In this document: positions 1 to 6,507 of the stretch, piece after piece | Layout: every line of letters starts with the position of its first letter | Numbering within the stretch: position 1 is the stretch's first letter | From: Nitrogeniibacter sp041600915 | Lineage (GTDB): Bacteria > Pseudomonadota > Gammaproteobacteria > Burkholderiales > Rhodocyclaceae | Direction of reading: 5' to 3' | DNA length: 18,529 bases | Assembly: GCA_041600915.1 (NCBI GenBank) | Contig: JBFIJC010000044.1 | Span: 1-18,529, forward strand | Program-made: the position numbers and the translations under genes | Notes under the pieces: generated by a model | What the model saw: the letters and a program-made list of their open reading frames with translations, nothing else | What the model was told of the DNA's origin: nothing | Database searches by the model: none

Positions 1-486
1 GTGTGCAAGGAAGAGTCCTTCCACCAGCGTCAGGGCTACGACGCCTTGCTGGCGATGATGAGCGGCACCGACGAGCAGCGCGAGCTGGTGCAGGACGCGG
101 TCAATCGCTGGTGGTGGCCGTCGCTGATGATGTTCGGCCCGCACGACGCCGATTCGCCCAACTCGGGCCAGAGCATGCGTTGGGGCATCAAGCGCATCTC
201 CAATGACGATCTGCGCCAGAAGTTTGTGGACGCCACCGTCAAGCAGGCGGAAGTGCTCGGCGTGACCCTGCCGGACGACGAATTGAAATGGAACGAAGCG
301 CGCGGCCATTACGACTTTGCCGCCATCGACTGGGACGAATTCTGGAACGTGGTGAACGGCCACGGCCAGTGCAATGTCGATCGGCTCGCCGCCCGCGTGA
401 AAGCCTGGGACGACGGCGCCTGGGTACGCGAAGCCGCGGTTGCCCATGCCGAAAAACAGGCCGCCCGCGAGAAGGCTGCCGCCTGA
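1..486 (+). CDS. paaA: Phenylacetyl-CoA 1,2-epoxidase catalytic subunit PaaA (C-terminal part)
   Basis: This is the 3' half of paaA; the gene is open at the left edge, so the GTG at base 1 is an internal codon and not a start. PaaA is the diiron catalytic subunit of the cytoplasmic PaaABCE monooxygenase, which converts phenylacetyl-CoA to ring-1,2-epoxyphenylacetyl-CoA (EC 1.14.13.149). The 161 visible codons begin at the conserved KEESFHQRQGY segment, whose E-x-x-H pattern belongs to the second metal-ligand helix of the ferritin-like fold. The family also has the downstream WWWPSLMMFGPHD and MRWGIKR stretches seen here. Full-length PaaA is about 310-330 residues, so roughly half is missing. 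The end is charged and alanine-rich. paaB follows 20 bases later with its own ribosome-binding site. Identification rests on the motifs and the following paaBCDE order. Confidence 0.96.
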   Translation: MCKEESFHQRQGYDALLAMMSGTDEQRELVQDAVNRWWWPSLMMFGPHDADSPNSGQSMRWGIKRISNDDLRQKFVDATVKQAEVLGVTLPDDELKWNEARGHYDFAAIDWDEFWNVVNGHGQCNVDRLAARVKAWDDGAWVREAAVAHAEKQAAREKAAA

Positions 487-506
487 TGACACCAACGGAG
501 AACACC

Positions 507-794
507 ATGGAACGCAAAGAATGGCCGCTGTGGGAAATCTTTATCCGCAGCAAGAATGGCCTCGATCACAAGCACTGCGGCAGCGTGCACGCCACCGATG
601 CGCGCATGGCGCTGCAAGTGGCGCGCGATGTCTACACCCGCCGTCAGGAAGGCGTGTCGATCTGGTGTGTGCGTGCCGATCATATCGTCGCTTCGGACCC
701 GGATGCCAAGCCCGAGCTGTTTGATCCGGCCGAAGACAAGATCTATCGCCACCCCACCTTCTACAAGTTGCCCGACGAAGTGGACCACATGTGA
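507..794 (+). CDS. paaB: Phenylacetyl-CoA epoxidase subunit PaaB
   Basis: This encodes a 95-residue protein, the usual PaaB length. PaaB is a small structural subunit without a metal or flavin site; it bridges PaaAC heterodimers in the epoxidase complex. The sequence has the family hallmarks: an N-terminal EWPLWEIFIR strand, HCGSVHATDARMAL, and RDVYTRRQEGVSIWCV, with a short C-terminal tail. The ATG at 507 is chosen because GGAG lies at 497-500 with a 6-base spacer; the open frame extends further upstream only as overlap with paaA. The stop TGA overlaps an ATG (TGATG at 792-796) that is one possible paaC start, which suggests translational coupling. Recognition is secure from sequence and operon position. 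Confidence 0.96.
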   Translation: MERKEWPLWEIFIRSKNGLDHKHCGSVHATDARMALQVARDVYTRRQEGVSIWCVRADHIVASDPDAKPELFDPAEDKIYRHPTFYKLPDEVDHM

Positions 795-808
795 TGGGGG
801 CGCCAGCG

Positions 809-1570
809 ATGACACAAACCACCCCCGCGCATCTGGAGTATGTGCTGCGTCTCGGTGACGCCGCGCTGATCCATGGTCAGCGCCTGTCTGAATGGTGCGG
901 CCACGCCCCGGTGCTGGAAGAAGATCTGGCGCTGGCCAACATGGCGCTCGATTTTGTTGGTCAGGCGCGCATGCTGCTCAGCCACGCCGGCACGCTTGAA
1001 GGCAAGGGCCGCGACGAAGACACGCTCGCCTTCCTGCGCCACGAAGGCCAGTACCGCAACCCGACGCTGTGCGAAATGCCGAATACCGATTTCGCCCACA
1101 CCATGATCAAAGGCTTTTTGCTCAGCAGCTTTAATTTGCTGATGTGGAGCCGCCTGTGCGGCTCGAGCGACAAGGCCCTGGCCGCGATTGCCGCCAAGAG
1201 CCTGAAAGAAGCGCGCTACCACGCCGAGCACACGGGCGACTGGGTGATTCGCCTCGGCGACGGCACCGAAGAGAGTCACCGTCGTGCGCAGGCCGCGCTC
1301 GATATTCTGTGGCCCTACACCAACGAATTGTTCGCCGCCAACCCGACCGATGACGCCGCCGCTGCGGCCGGCGTCGGCCCCGCCTGGAGCGAGTTGGCCG
1401 AGGCATGGGAGGCCGCCGTGCTGCCGGTCTTGCAGCAAGCCACGCTGACCGTACCGGCGCGCACGCCCTTTCAGACCTATGGCAAGTTCGGCCGTCACAG
1501 CGAGCATCTGGGCCATTTGCTGGCGGTGATGCAGCACCTGCCGCGCAGCTTCCCCGGCGCGACGTGGTGA
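809..1570 (+). CDS. paaC: Phenylacetyl-CoA epoxidase structural subunit PaaC
   Basis: This encodes a protein of about 253 residues from the ATG at 809. PaaC has a ferritin-like helical fold and pairs with PaaA, but in the known family it has lost the metal centre and acts structurally, holding PaaA in the active complex. Diagnostic segments are YVLRLGDAALIHGQRLSEWCGHAP near the N-terminus (position 10-33), LALANMALDFVGQAR, and the C-terminal KFGRHSEHLGHLLAVMQ. The start is ambiguous: GTG 791 and ATG 794 are also in frame. ATG 809 is preferred because a G-run (796-800) lies 8 bases upstream and because family members begin only a few residues before the YxLRLGD motif. The stop is 7 bases before paaD. 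Confidence 0.95.
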   Translation: MTQTTPAHLEYVLRLGDAALIHGQRLSEWCGHAPVLEEDLALANMALDFVGQARMLLSHAGTLEGKGRDEDTLAFLRHEGQYRNPTLCEMPNTDFAHTMIKGFLLSSFNLLMWSRLCGSSDKALAAIAAKSLKEARYHAEHTGDWVIRLGDGTEESHRRAQAALDILWPYTNELFAANPTDDAAAAAGVGPAWSELAEAWEAAVLPVLQQATLTVPARTPFQTYGKFGRHSEHLGHLLAVMQHLPRSFPGATW

Positions 1571-1577
1571 GCCCGCG

Positions 1578-2066
1578 ATGCTGACCGAAGCCCAGGCCTG
1601 GCAGGCACTCGACGCGGTGGAAGACCCGGAGATTCCGGTGATTTCGGTCACCGAACTGGGCATCGTGCGCGAGGTGATTCTCGGCGAGGACGGGCTGCGC
1701 GTGGTGGTCACCCCCACCTATAGCGGCTGCCCGGCCACCGAGATGATCGCCGAGAGCATTGTCGATGCGCTCAAGGCCGCCGGCGCGGGCAAGGTCAGTG
1801 TCGAGACGCGTCTGGCGCCGCCCTGGAGTACCGACTGGATCGCCGAGGGCGCCCGCGAAAAACTGCGCGCCTACGGCATCGTGCCGCCGCAACCGGCACT
1901 GCCCGATGGCGCCCAGGTGGTGCGCTTCATGTCGCGGCATGTGGCCTGTCCGCGTTGCGCGTCGAAGCGCACCACGCGCCTGTCCGAATTCGGCTCCACG
2001 GCCTGCAAGTCGCTCTATCGCTGCGAAGACTGCCGCGAACCCTTTGAATATTTCAAACCGATCTGA
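1578..2066 (+). CDS. paaD: Phenylacetyl-CoA epoxidase maturation factor PaaD
   Basis: This encodes a 162-residue protein. PaaD is required for epoxidase activity but is not part of the purified complex; it is thought to help assemble the metal centre of the oxygenase or the reductase. Two parts are visible: an N-terminal MIP18/DUF59 domain (about residues 1-100, with EDPEIPVISVTELGIV and TPTYSGCPAT, a conserved cysteine probably used in Fe-S transfer), and a C-terminal zinc-ribbon-like module with cysteines at 124, 127, 149 and 152 (CPRC ... CEDC), plus an extra cysteine at 143. The gap to paaC is 7 bases and the ribosome-binding site is weak, suggesting coupled translation. paaE follows 20 bases later. 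Confidence 0.95.
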   Translation: MLTEAQAWQALDAVEDPEIPVISVTELGIVREVILGEDGLRVVVTPTYSGCPATEMIAESIVDALKAAGAGKVSVETRLAPPWSTDWIAEGAREKLRAYGIVPPQPALPDGAQVVRFMSRHVACPRCASKRTTRLSEFGSTACKSLYRCEDCREPFEYFKPI

Positions 2067-2086
2067 ACCGGACCGGGAGCAGACAT

Positions 2087-3157
2087 ATGAACCCCAAATT
2101 TCACACGCTGGCCATTGCCGAAGTGCGACGCGAGATCGCCGATGCTGTCAGCCTGCGCTTTGATGTGCCGGCAGAACTGGCCGACGACTACCGCTTCGTG
2201 CAGGGCCAGCACCTGACGCTCAAAGCCACGATCAACGGCCAGGAAGTGCGCCGCTCTTACTCGATCTGCGCCGGCGTCGATGATGGCGAGCTGCGCGTGG
2301 CGATCAAGCAGGTGGGCGGCGGGCTGTTCTCGACCTGGATCAACAGCGGGGCGCTCAAGGCCGGCGACAGCATTGAGGTGATGACGCCGGAAGGCCGCTT
2401 TCACGCACCGCTCGACGCCGCCAACGCCAAGCACTACGTGGCCTTTGCCGCCGGCAGCGGCATCACGCCGATTCTGTCGCTGATCAAGACCACGCTGGCC
2501 ACCGAGCCCAAGAGCCGCTTCACGCTGGTGTATGGCAATCGCGGCACCAAGAGCGTGATGTTTGGTGAGGCGCTCGAAGACATCAAGAACCGCCACCTGA
2601 CCCGCTTCAGCTTCTACTCACTGCTGTCGCGCGAGGCGCAGGACGTGCCCTTGTTCAACGGCCGGCTCGATCAGGCCAAGGTGGCGGCCTTTGTCGATAC
2701 GCTGATTCCGGTGGGCGATATCGACGAGGCCTTCATTTGTGGCCCCGGCGCGATGATCGACGAGGTCGAGGCCGGTCTGCTGGCCGCGGGCATGGACGCG
2801 GCGCATATTCATCTGGAGCGTTTCGGCGTGCCCGATGCCGGGCCGGCGCACCGCGTCGAGCCGGGCGATGCCGCCACCGCGACGATCACCCTGATTCAGG
2901 ACGGCCTGCAGCGCGAGCTGGCCTTCCGCAAGGAAGACCCGTCGATTCTCGATGTGGCGCTGGCCGCCGGGATGGACCTGCCGTTCGCCTGCAAGGGTGG
3001 GGTATGCTGCACCTGCCGCGCCAAGGTGCTCGAAGGAAAGGTCCGCATGGACAAGAACTTCGCCCTTGAGCAGTCCGATGTGGACGACGGCTATGTGCTC
3101 ACCTGCCAGGCCCATCCGCTCACCGAGCGGGTCGTCATCAGTTTTGACGAGCGTTGA
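2087..3157 (+). CDS. paaE: Phenylacetyl-CoA epoxidase reductase PaaE (FAD, NAD(P)H, 2Fe-2S)
   Basis: This encodes a 356-residue protein, the usual length for PaaE. It transfers electrons from NAD(P)H through FAD and a plant-type 2Fe-2S cluster to the PaaA diiron site. Domains in order: an FAD-binding barrel with the R-x-Y-S motif (RRSYSICAG, near residue 60), a nucleotide-binding domain with GSGITPILS (near 125) and a late FICGPGAMIDEV segment, and a C-terminal ferredoxin domain with cluster ligands Cys302, Cys307, Cys310 and Cys340 (CKGGVCCTC ... LTCQ). Cys308 beside the second ligand is an extra residue. GGGAG at 2075-2079 sits 7 bases before the ATG. It is the last of the five contiguous paaABCDE genes. 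Confidence 0.97.
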   Translation: MNPKFHTLAIAEVRREIADAVSLRFDVPAELADDYRFVQGQHLTLKATINGQEVRRSYSICAGVDDGELRVAIKQVGGGLFSTWINSGALKAGDSIEVMTPEGRFHAPLDAANAKHYVAFAAGSGITPILSLIKTTLATEPKSRFTLVYGNRGTKSVMFGEALEDIKNRHLTRFSFYSLLSREAQDVPLFNGRLDQAKVAAFVDTLIPVGDIDEAFICGPGAMIDEVEAGLLAAGMDAAHIHLERFGVPDAGPAHRVEPGDAATATITLIQDGLQRELAFRKEDPSILDVALAAGMDLPFACKGGVCCTCRAKVLEGKVRMDKNFALEQSDVDDGYVLTCQAHPLTERVVISFDER

Positions 3158-3162
3158 TATGG

Positions 3163-3200
3163 TTGCCCGGAGGGTGAGCGTTTTGCATTCAGACGGGCAA
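3163..3200 (+). promoter_or_regulatory. Inverted repeat spanning the paaE-paaR gap
   Basis: TTGCCCG at 3163-3169 and CGGGCAA at 3194-3200 are perfect 7-bp inverted arms separated by 24 bases, 8 bases before the paaR ATG. The 3' arm carries the only purine-rich stretch where a paaR ribosome-binding site could lie, so the hairpin might hold down paaR translation. No T-run follows, so it is not an intrinsic terminator. The role is inferred. Confidence 0.35.
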
Positions 3201-3207
3201 TACGATC

Positions 3208-3837
3208 ATGGCACGAACCAGAGCAGCGACCCACGACCAGCAACGCAACGCCATCCTCGAGAAGGCGGCGGAGCTGTTCGCCGAAAAAGGCTTTCACGCC
3301 ACCTCCATGTCGCAACTGGCGGCCGCCTGCGGCGTATCCAAGCCGCTGCTCTACCACTACGCCAAGGACAAGGCGGAGATGCTGTTCAGCGTGGCCGACA
3401 GCTATATGGACACGCTGGTGGCGCTGGTCGACACCGTCGAGGCCGAGGCCTTGCCGCCCGACGCGCATCTCAAGCGATTGATTGCCCGCTTTCTCGAAAC
3501 CTATGCCGACGCACACGACCAGCACCGGGTGCTGGTGCAGGACGTGCGGCATCTGGACGACGCGCCGCGTCAGCAAGTGGCCGACAAGGAGCGTGCCGTG
3601 GTGGCCGCCTTTGCGCGGGCGATTGCCGCCGTCGAGCCTGGGGTGAGCGAGAAGGGGCTCGACAAGGTCGTCGCGATGATTCTGTTCGGCATGGTGAACT
3701 GGACCTTTACCTGGCTGCGGGCGAACGGCCCGCTGACCTACGAAGACATGGCACCGCTGGTGACCGGCATCCTGCTCAATGGCGTGCACGGCACCTTGGG
3801 AGTGGCCAGCAACAAGACAAACAACGCGCCCGACTGA
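3208..3837 (+). CDS. paaR: TetR-family transcriptional regulator, probably the phenylacetyl-CoA-responsive repressor PaaR
   Basis: This encodes a 209-residue protein with a classic TetR N-terminal helix-turn-helix. Residues about 12-58 contain AILEKAAELFAEKGFHATSM, then QLAAACGVSKPLLYHYAKDK, where the recognition helix ends in LLYHY. The C-terminal half is the variable ligand and dimer domain. TetR-type PaaR proteins are the known repressors of paa genes in betaproteobacteria and Thermus and release DNA on binding phenylacetyl-CoA. That function is inferred here from position, between paaE and the paaJ thiolase on the same strand. The 50-base gap after paaE suggests it is in the operon and therefore autoregulated. 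It has only a poor ribosome-binding site. The tail (NKTNNAPD) is non-conserved. TetR assignment is certain; the PaaR role is likely. Confidence 0.85.
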   Translation: MARTRAATHDQQRNAILEKAAELFAEKGFHATSMSQLAAACGVSKPLLYHYAKDKAEMLFSVADSYMDTLVALVDTVEAEALPPDAHLKRLIARFLETYADAHDQHRVLVQDVRHLDDAPRQQVADKERAVVAAFARAIAAVEPGVSEKGLDKVVAMILFGMVNWTFTWLRANGPLTYEDMAPLVTGILLNGVHGTLGVASNKTNNAPD

Positions 3838-3849
3838 CGAGCTCAGGTG

Positions 3850-3865
3850 CCGGCCCATCGGCCGG
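3850..3865. promoter_or_regulatory. Small palindrome between paaR and the thiolase gene
   Basis: CCGGCC (3850-3855) and GGCCGG (3860-3865) are perfect inverted arms around CATC, in the 67-base gap between paaR and paaJ. No T-run follows, so a terminator is unlikely. It could be an operator or a modest mRNA hairpin. In GC-rich DNA such short arms also arise by chance, so confidence is low. Confidence 0.3.
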
Positions 3866-3904
3866 TGAAGCAGCACGTCGTCAGGCGCATCGAGGGAGAG
3901 CGAT

Positions 3905-5110
3905 GTGTTGCACGACGTGTTGATCTGTGACGGCGTTCGTACGCCGTTTGGCCGCTATGGCGGCGCGCTGTCCGGCGTGCGCCCCGACGATCTGGGCGCC
4001 ATTCCCATCCGCGCGCTGATCGAGCGCAATCCCGGTGTCGACTGGGCGGCGGTGGACGACATCTATTACGGCTGCGCCAATCAGGCCGGCGAAGACAACC
4101 GCAATGTGGCCCGCATGTCCGGCCTGCTTGCCGGCTTGCCCATCGAGGTCCCCGGCGCCACGCTCAACCGCCTGTGCGGCTCGGGGCTGGACGCCATCGG
4201 CACCGCCGCCCGCGCCATTCGTTGCGGCGAAGCGCAGCTGATGATTGCCGGCGGCGTCGAGAGCATGAGCCGCGCGCCTTTCGTGCTGGCCAAGGCGACC
4301 AGCGCCTTCTCACGCAGCGCCAAGATTGAAGACACCACCATCGGCTGGCGCTTTGTTAACGCCAAAATGAAAGCCGAGTACGGCATCGACTCCATGCCCG
4401 AGACGGCCGAGAACGTCGCCGACGAATTCAAGATCAACCGCGCCGACCAGGACGCCCTCGCGCTGCGCAGCCAGCAACGCTATGCGGCCGCCGCCGCGCG
4501 TGGCTTCTTTGATGGCGAACTGGTGCCGGTGTCGATTCCGCAAAAGAAGGGCGACCCGGTGGTGGTCAGTGTGGATGAGCATCCGCGCGAGACCTCGCTT
4601 GAAGCGCTCGGTAGGCTCAAGGGCGTGGTCCGTCCCGACGGCAGCGTCACCGCCGGTAATGCCTCCGGCGTGAACGATGGTGCGGTCGCCGTATTGCTGG
4701 CCTCGGCCGAGGCCGCGAAAAAGTATGGCCTCACGCCGCGCGGCCGGGTGCTTGGCATGGCCACGGCCGGTGTGGCGCCACGCATCATGGGCATCGGTCC
4801 GGCGCCGGCGGCAGTCAAGGCGCTCGCCCTGGCCGGCCTCTCCATCGAGCAGATGGACGTCATCGAACTCAACGAAGCCTTCGCCGCACAAGGCCTGGCC
4901 GTGCTGCGTCAGCTCGGCCTCGCCGACGACGCGCCGCAGGTCAATCCCAACGGCGGCGCGATTGCCATCGGTCACCCGCTGGGCGCCTCGGGCGCACGTC
5001 TGGCGCTGACCGCACTGCGCCAGCTCGAAGCCACAGGCGGCCGCTATGGGCTGGCCACGATGTGCATCGGGGTCGGGCAGGGGATCGCCATGGTGATCGA
5101 GAGAATTTAA
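3905..5110 (+). CDS. paaJ: 3-oxoadipyl-CoA / 3-oxo-5,6-dehydrosuberyl-CoA thiolase
   Basis: This encodes a 401-residue acetyl-CoA C-acyltransferase of the PaaJ/PcaF type. It performs the last thiolytic step of phenylacetate degradation, releasing acetyl-CoA and succinyl-CoA (EC 2.3.1.174/2.3.1.223). The three thiolase active-site regions are present: nucleophile Cys91 in NRLCGSGLDA, His357 in GGAIAIGHPLGASG, and Cys387 in MCIGVGQGIAM. Subfamily features include GCANQAGEDNRNVARMSGLLAGLP and TTIGWRFVN. GTG 3905 is chosen as start: GGGAG (3894-3898) is 6 bases upstream and the protein then begins just before the ICDGVRTPFGRYGG block, as in homologues. An ATG two bases earlier is out of frame. 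PcaF of the beta-ketoadipate pathway is nearly indistinguishable by sequence, but position after paaABCDE and paaR favours PaaJ. Confidence 0.93.
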   Translation: MLHDVLICDGVRTPFGRYGGALSGVRPDDLGAIPIRALIERNPGVDWAAVDDIYYGCANQAGEDNRNVARMSGLLAGLPIEVPGATLNRLCGSGLDAIGTAARAIRCGEAQLMIAGGVESMSRAPFVLAKATSAFSRSAKIEDTTIGWRFVNAKMKAEYGIDSMPETAENVADEFKINRADQDALALRSQQRYAAAAARGFFDGELVPVSIPQKKGDPVVVSVDEHPRETSLEALGRLKGVVRPDGSVTAGNASGVNDGAVAVLLASAEAAKKYGLTPRGRVLGMATAGVAPRIMGIGPAPAAVKALALAGLSIEQMDVIELNEAFAAQGLAVLRQLGLADDAPQVNPNGGAIAIGHPLGASGARLALTALRQLEATGGRYGLATMCIGVGQGIAMVIERI

Positions 5111-5117
5111 TAAGAAC

Positions 5118-5131
5118 TAACGCGTTCGTTA
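5118..5131. promoter_or_regulatory. TetR-type operator candidate before the transporter operon
   Basis: TAACG-CGTT-CGTTA forms a palindrome with perfect 5-bp arms around a 4-bp centre, in the 92-base AT-richer gap after paaJ. Its size and AACG/CGTT half-sites resemble operators of TetR-family aromatic regulators. It lies 71 bases before the binding-protein ATG, where a promoter for the transport genes is expected. Which protein binds it is unknown; the nearby PaaR is the obvious candidate (inference). Confidence 0.4.
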
Positions 5132-5202
5132 TGTGGTAATTTTTCGTTGGTGCGCCGAGGCAAGTATTGAGCGTGCTGATTACAACCGGAGGAGGAGACA
5201 AA

Positions 5203-6354
5203 ATGAAAATCCAAAAAACCGTAGTGGCCGCCGCACTGGGTATGGCTTTCGTCAGTGGCGCAGCGTTCGCCGACATCAACGTGGGCGTATCGGTGTCGGC
5301 CACCGGCCCGGCCGCGTCCCTGGGTATCCCCGAGAAGAACACCCTCACGCTCTTGCCGACGACCATCGCCGGCCAGAAAGTGAACTACATCGTGCTCGAC
5401 GACGCGTCGGACACCACCACCGCCGTCAAGAACATCCGCAAGCTGGTGTCGGAAGACAAGGTCGACGTGGTGATCGGCTCGACCATCACCCCGAACTCGC
5501 TGGCCATGATCGACGTGGCCGCCGAGTCCATGACGCCGATGATCTCCATGGCGGCGTCGAGCAAGATTGTCGACCCGGTCGACGAGAAGCGTCGCTGGGT
5601 CTTCAAGACCCCGCAGAACGACCAGCAGATGGCGACCGCCATCGTCTCGCACATGGTTGATGCGGGCGTGAAGACCGTCGGTTTCATTGGCTTTGCCGAC
5701 GCCTACGGCGAAGGCTGGTGGGAGCAGTTCTCGGCCATCGCCGAAGCGCGCAAGCTGAAGATCGTGGCCAACGAGCGTTACAAGCGCTCCGACACCTCGG
5801 TGACCGGCCAGGTGCTCAAGCTGTATGCCGCCAAGCCCGATGCCATCCTGATCGCCGGCGCCGGCACCCCGGCCGCCCTGCCGCAGAAGACGCTCAAGCA
5901 GCGTGGCTTTGCCGGCAAGATCTACCAGACCCACGGTGTGGCCAATAACGACTTCCTGCGCGTGTGCGGTGCCGACTGTGAAGGCACCTTCCTGCCGGCC
6001 GGTCCGGTGCTGGTCGCCGATCAGCTGCCGGCCGACAATCCCGTGCGTGCAACGGCTCAGGAGTATGTGAGCAAGTACGAAGCTGCCTTCGGCAAGGGCA
6101 CGGTCTCCACCTTCGGCGGTCACGCCTGGGACGCGGGCACGCTGATGATCAACGCAGTGCCCGTCGCACTCAAGGCCGGTCAGCCGGGCACGCCGGAATT
6201 CCGCGCCGCCCTGCGTGATGCACTCGAAGGCCTGAAGGAAGTCGCCGGCTCGCACGGCATCTTCAACATGAGCCCGACCGACCACCTCGGCCTCGACCAG
6301 CGCTCGCGCGTGATGGTGGAGATCAAGGGCGGCGCCTGGCAGATGGTGAAGTAA
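5203..6354 (+). CDS. Periplasmic substrate-binding protein of a Liv-type ABC importer (probable aromatic-acid binding)
   Basis: This encodes a 383-residue type I periplasmic binding protein (Peripl_BP_6, leucine/isoleucine/valine-binding family). It would capture substrate in the periplasm and deliver it to the LivH/LivM channel encoded next door. A signal peptide is evident: MKIQKTVVAAALGMAF then a small-residue region, with likely cleavage after AFA and before DINVGVS. Two lobes follow, with a VGVSVSATGPAASLGIPEK start, VLDDASDTTTAVKNIRKL, and a VCGADC pair likely to form a disulfide. The ATG at 5203 is preceded by a very strong purine-rich ribosome-binding site (5188-5197); the open frame extends upstream to 5167 but that would bury the signal peptide. 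Adjacent paa genes suggest phenylacetate or a similar ligand, which is inference. Strong translation plus the hairpins downstream fits high expression. Confidence 0.9.
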   Translation: MKIQKTVVAAALGMAFVSGAAFADINVGVSVSATGPAASLGIPEKNTLTLLPTTIAGQKVNYIVLDDASDTTTAVKNIRKLVSEDKVDVVIGSTITPNSLAMIDVAAESMTPMISMAASSKIVDPVDEKRRWVFKTPQNDQQMATAIVSHMVDAGVKTVGFIGFADAYGEGWWEQFSAIAEARKLKIVANERYKRSDTSVTGQVLKLYAAKPDAILIAGAGTPAALPQKTLKQRGFAGKIYQTHGVANNDFLRVCGADCEGTFLPAGPVLVADQLPADNPVRATAQEYVSKYEAAFGKGTVSTFGGHAWDAGTLMINAVPVALKAGQPGTPEFRAALRDALEGLKEVAGSHGIFNMSPTDHLGLDQRSRVMVEIKGGAWQMVK

Positions 6355-6364
6355 GTGTCAGCAT

Positions 6365-6395
6365 GCATCGCCTGCGGCTTTGCTGCGGGTGATGC
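6365..6395 (+). promoter_or_regulatory. First intergenic hairpin between binding protein and LivH genes
   Basis: GCATCGCCTGC (6365-6375) pairs with GCGGGTGATGC (6385-6395) around a 9-base loop, giving an 11-bp stem with two G-U pairs, only 10 bases past the stop. No T-run follows. Such structures commonly protect the upstream mRNA 3' end and reduce downstream expression; that role is inferred here. Confidence 0.6.
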
Positions 6396-6405
6396 CTGAT
6401 CAAGT

Positions 6406-6435
6406 CCGCCTCTGCCGGGTCGCCGGCAGGGGCGG
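6406..6435 (+). promoter_or_regulatory. Second intergenic hairpin between binding protein and LivH genes
   Basis: CCGCCTCTGCCGG (6406-6418) pairs with CCGGCAGGGGCGG (6423-6435) around a 4-base loop: a 13-bp stem with one G-U pair, 10 bases after the first hairpin. It lacks a T-run, so it is more likely a processing or stabiliser element, or partial attenuator, than a full terminator. The remaining bases to the livH ATG (6436-6507) show only a weak GGGG ribosome-binding site. Confidence 0.65.
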
Positions 6436-6507
6436 GTTCGAGTCGAGTCAGACCGATGGATCGCGGCGCGCAAGTGCCAGCGACCGGCTGCACACGGGGT
6501 TCGTCCC

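Noticed and set aside
761..1717. Reverse-strand open frame of 318 codons opposite paaC
   Set aside because: Shadow frame; paaC on the forward strand is unambiguous.
3850..3865. Intrinsic terminator between paaR and paaJ
   Set aside because: The hairpin has no T-run and the downstream gene lacks an obvious separate promoter; kept only as a low-confidence palindrome.
5167..5202. Earlier start for the binding protein
   Set aside because: It would read through the strong ribosome-binding site and place residues before a textbook signal peptide.
5107..6285. Reverse-strand open frame of 392 codons opposite the binding-protein gene
   Set aside because: Antisense to a gene with a signal peptide and strong ribosome-binding site; no motif or ribosome-binding site of its own.
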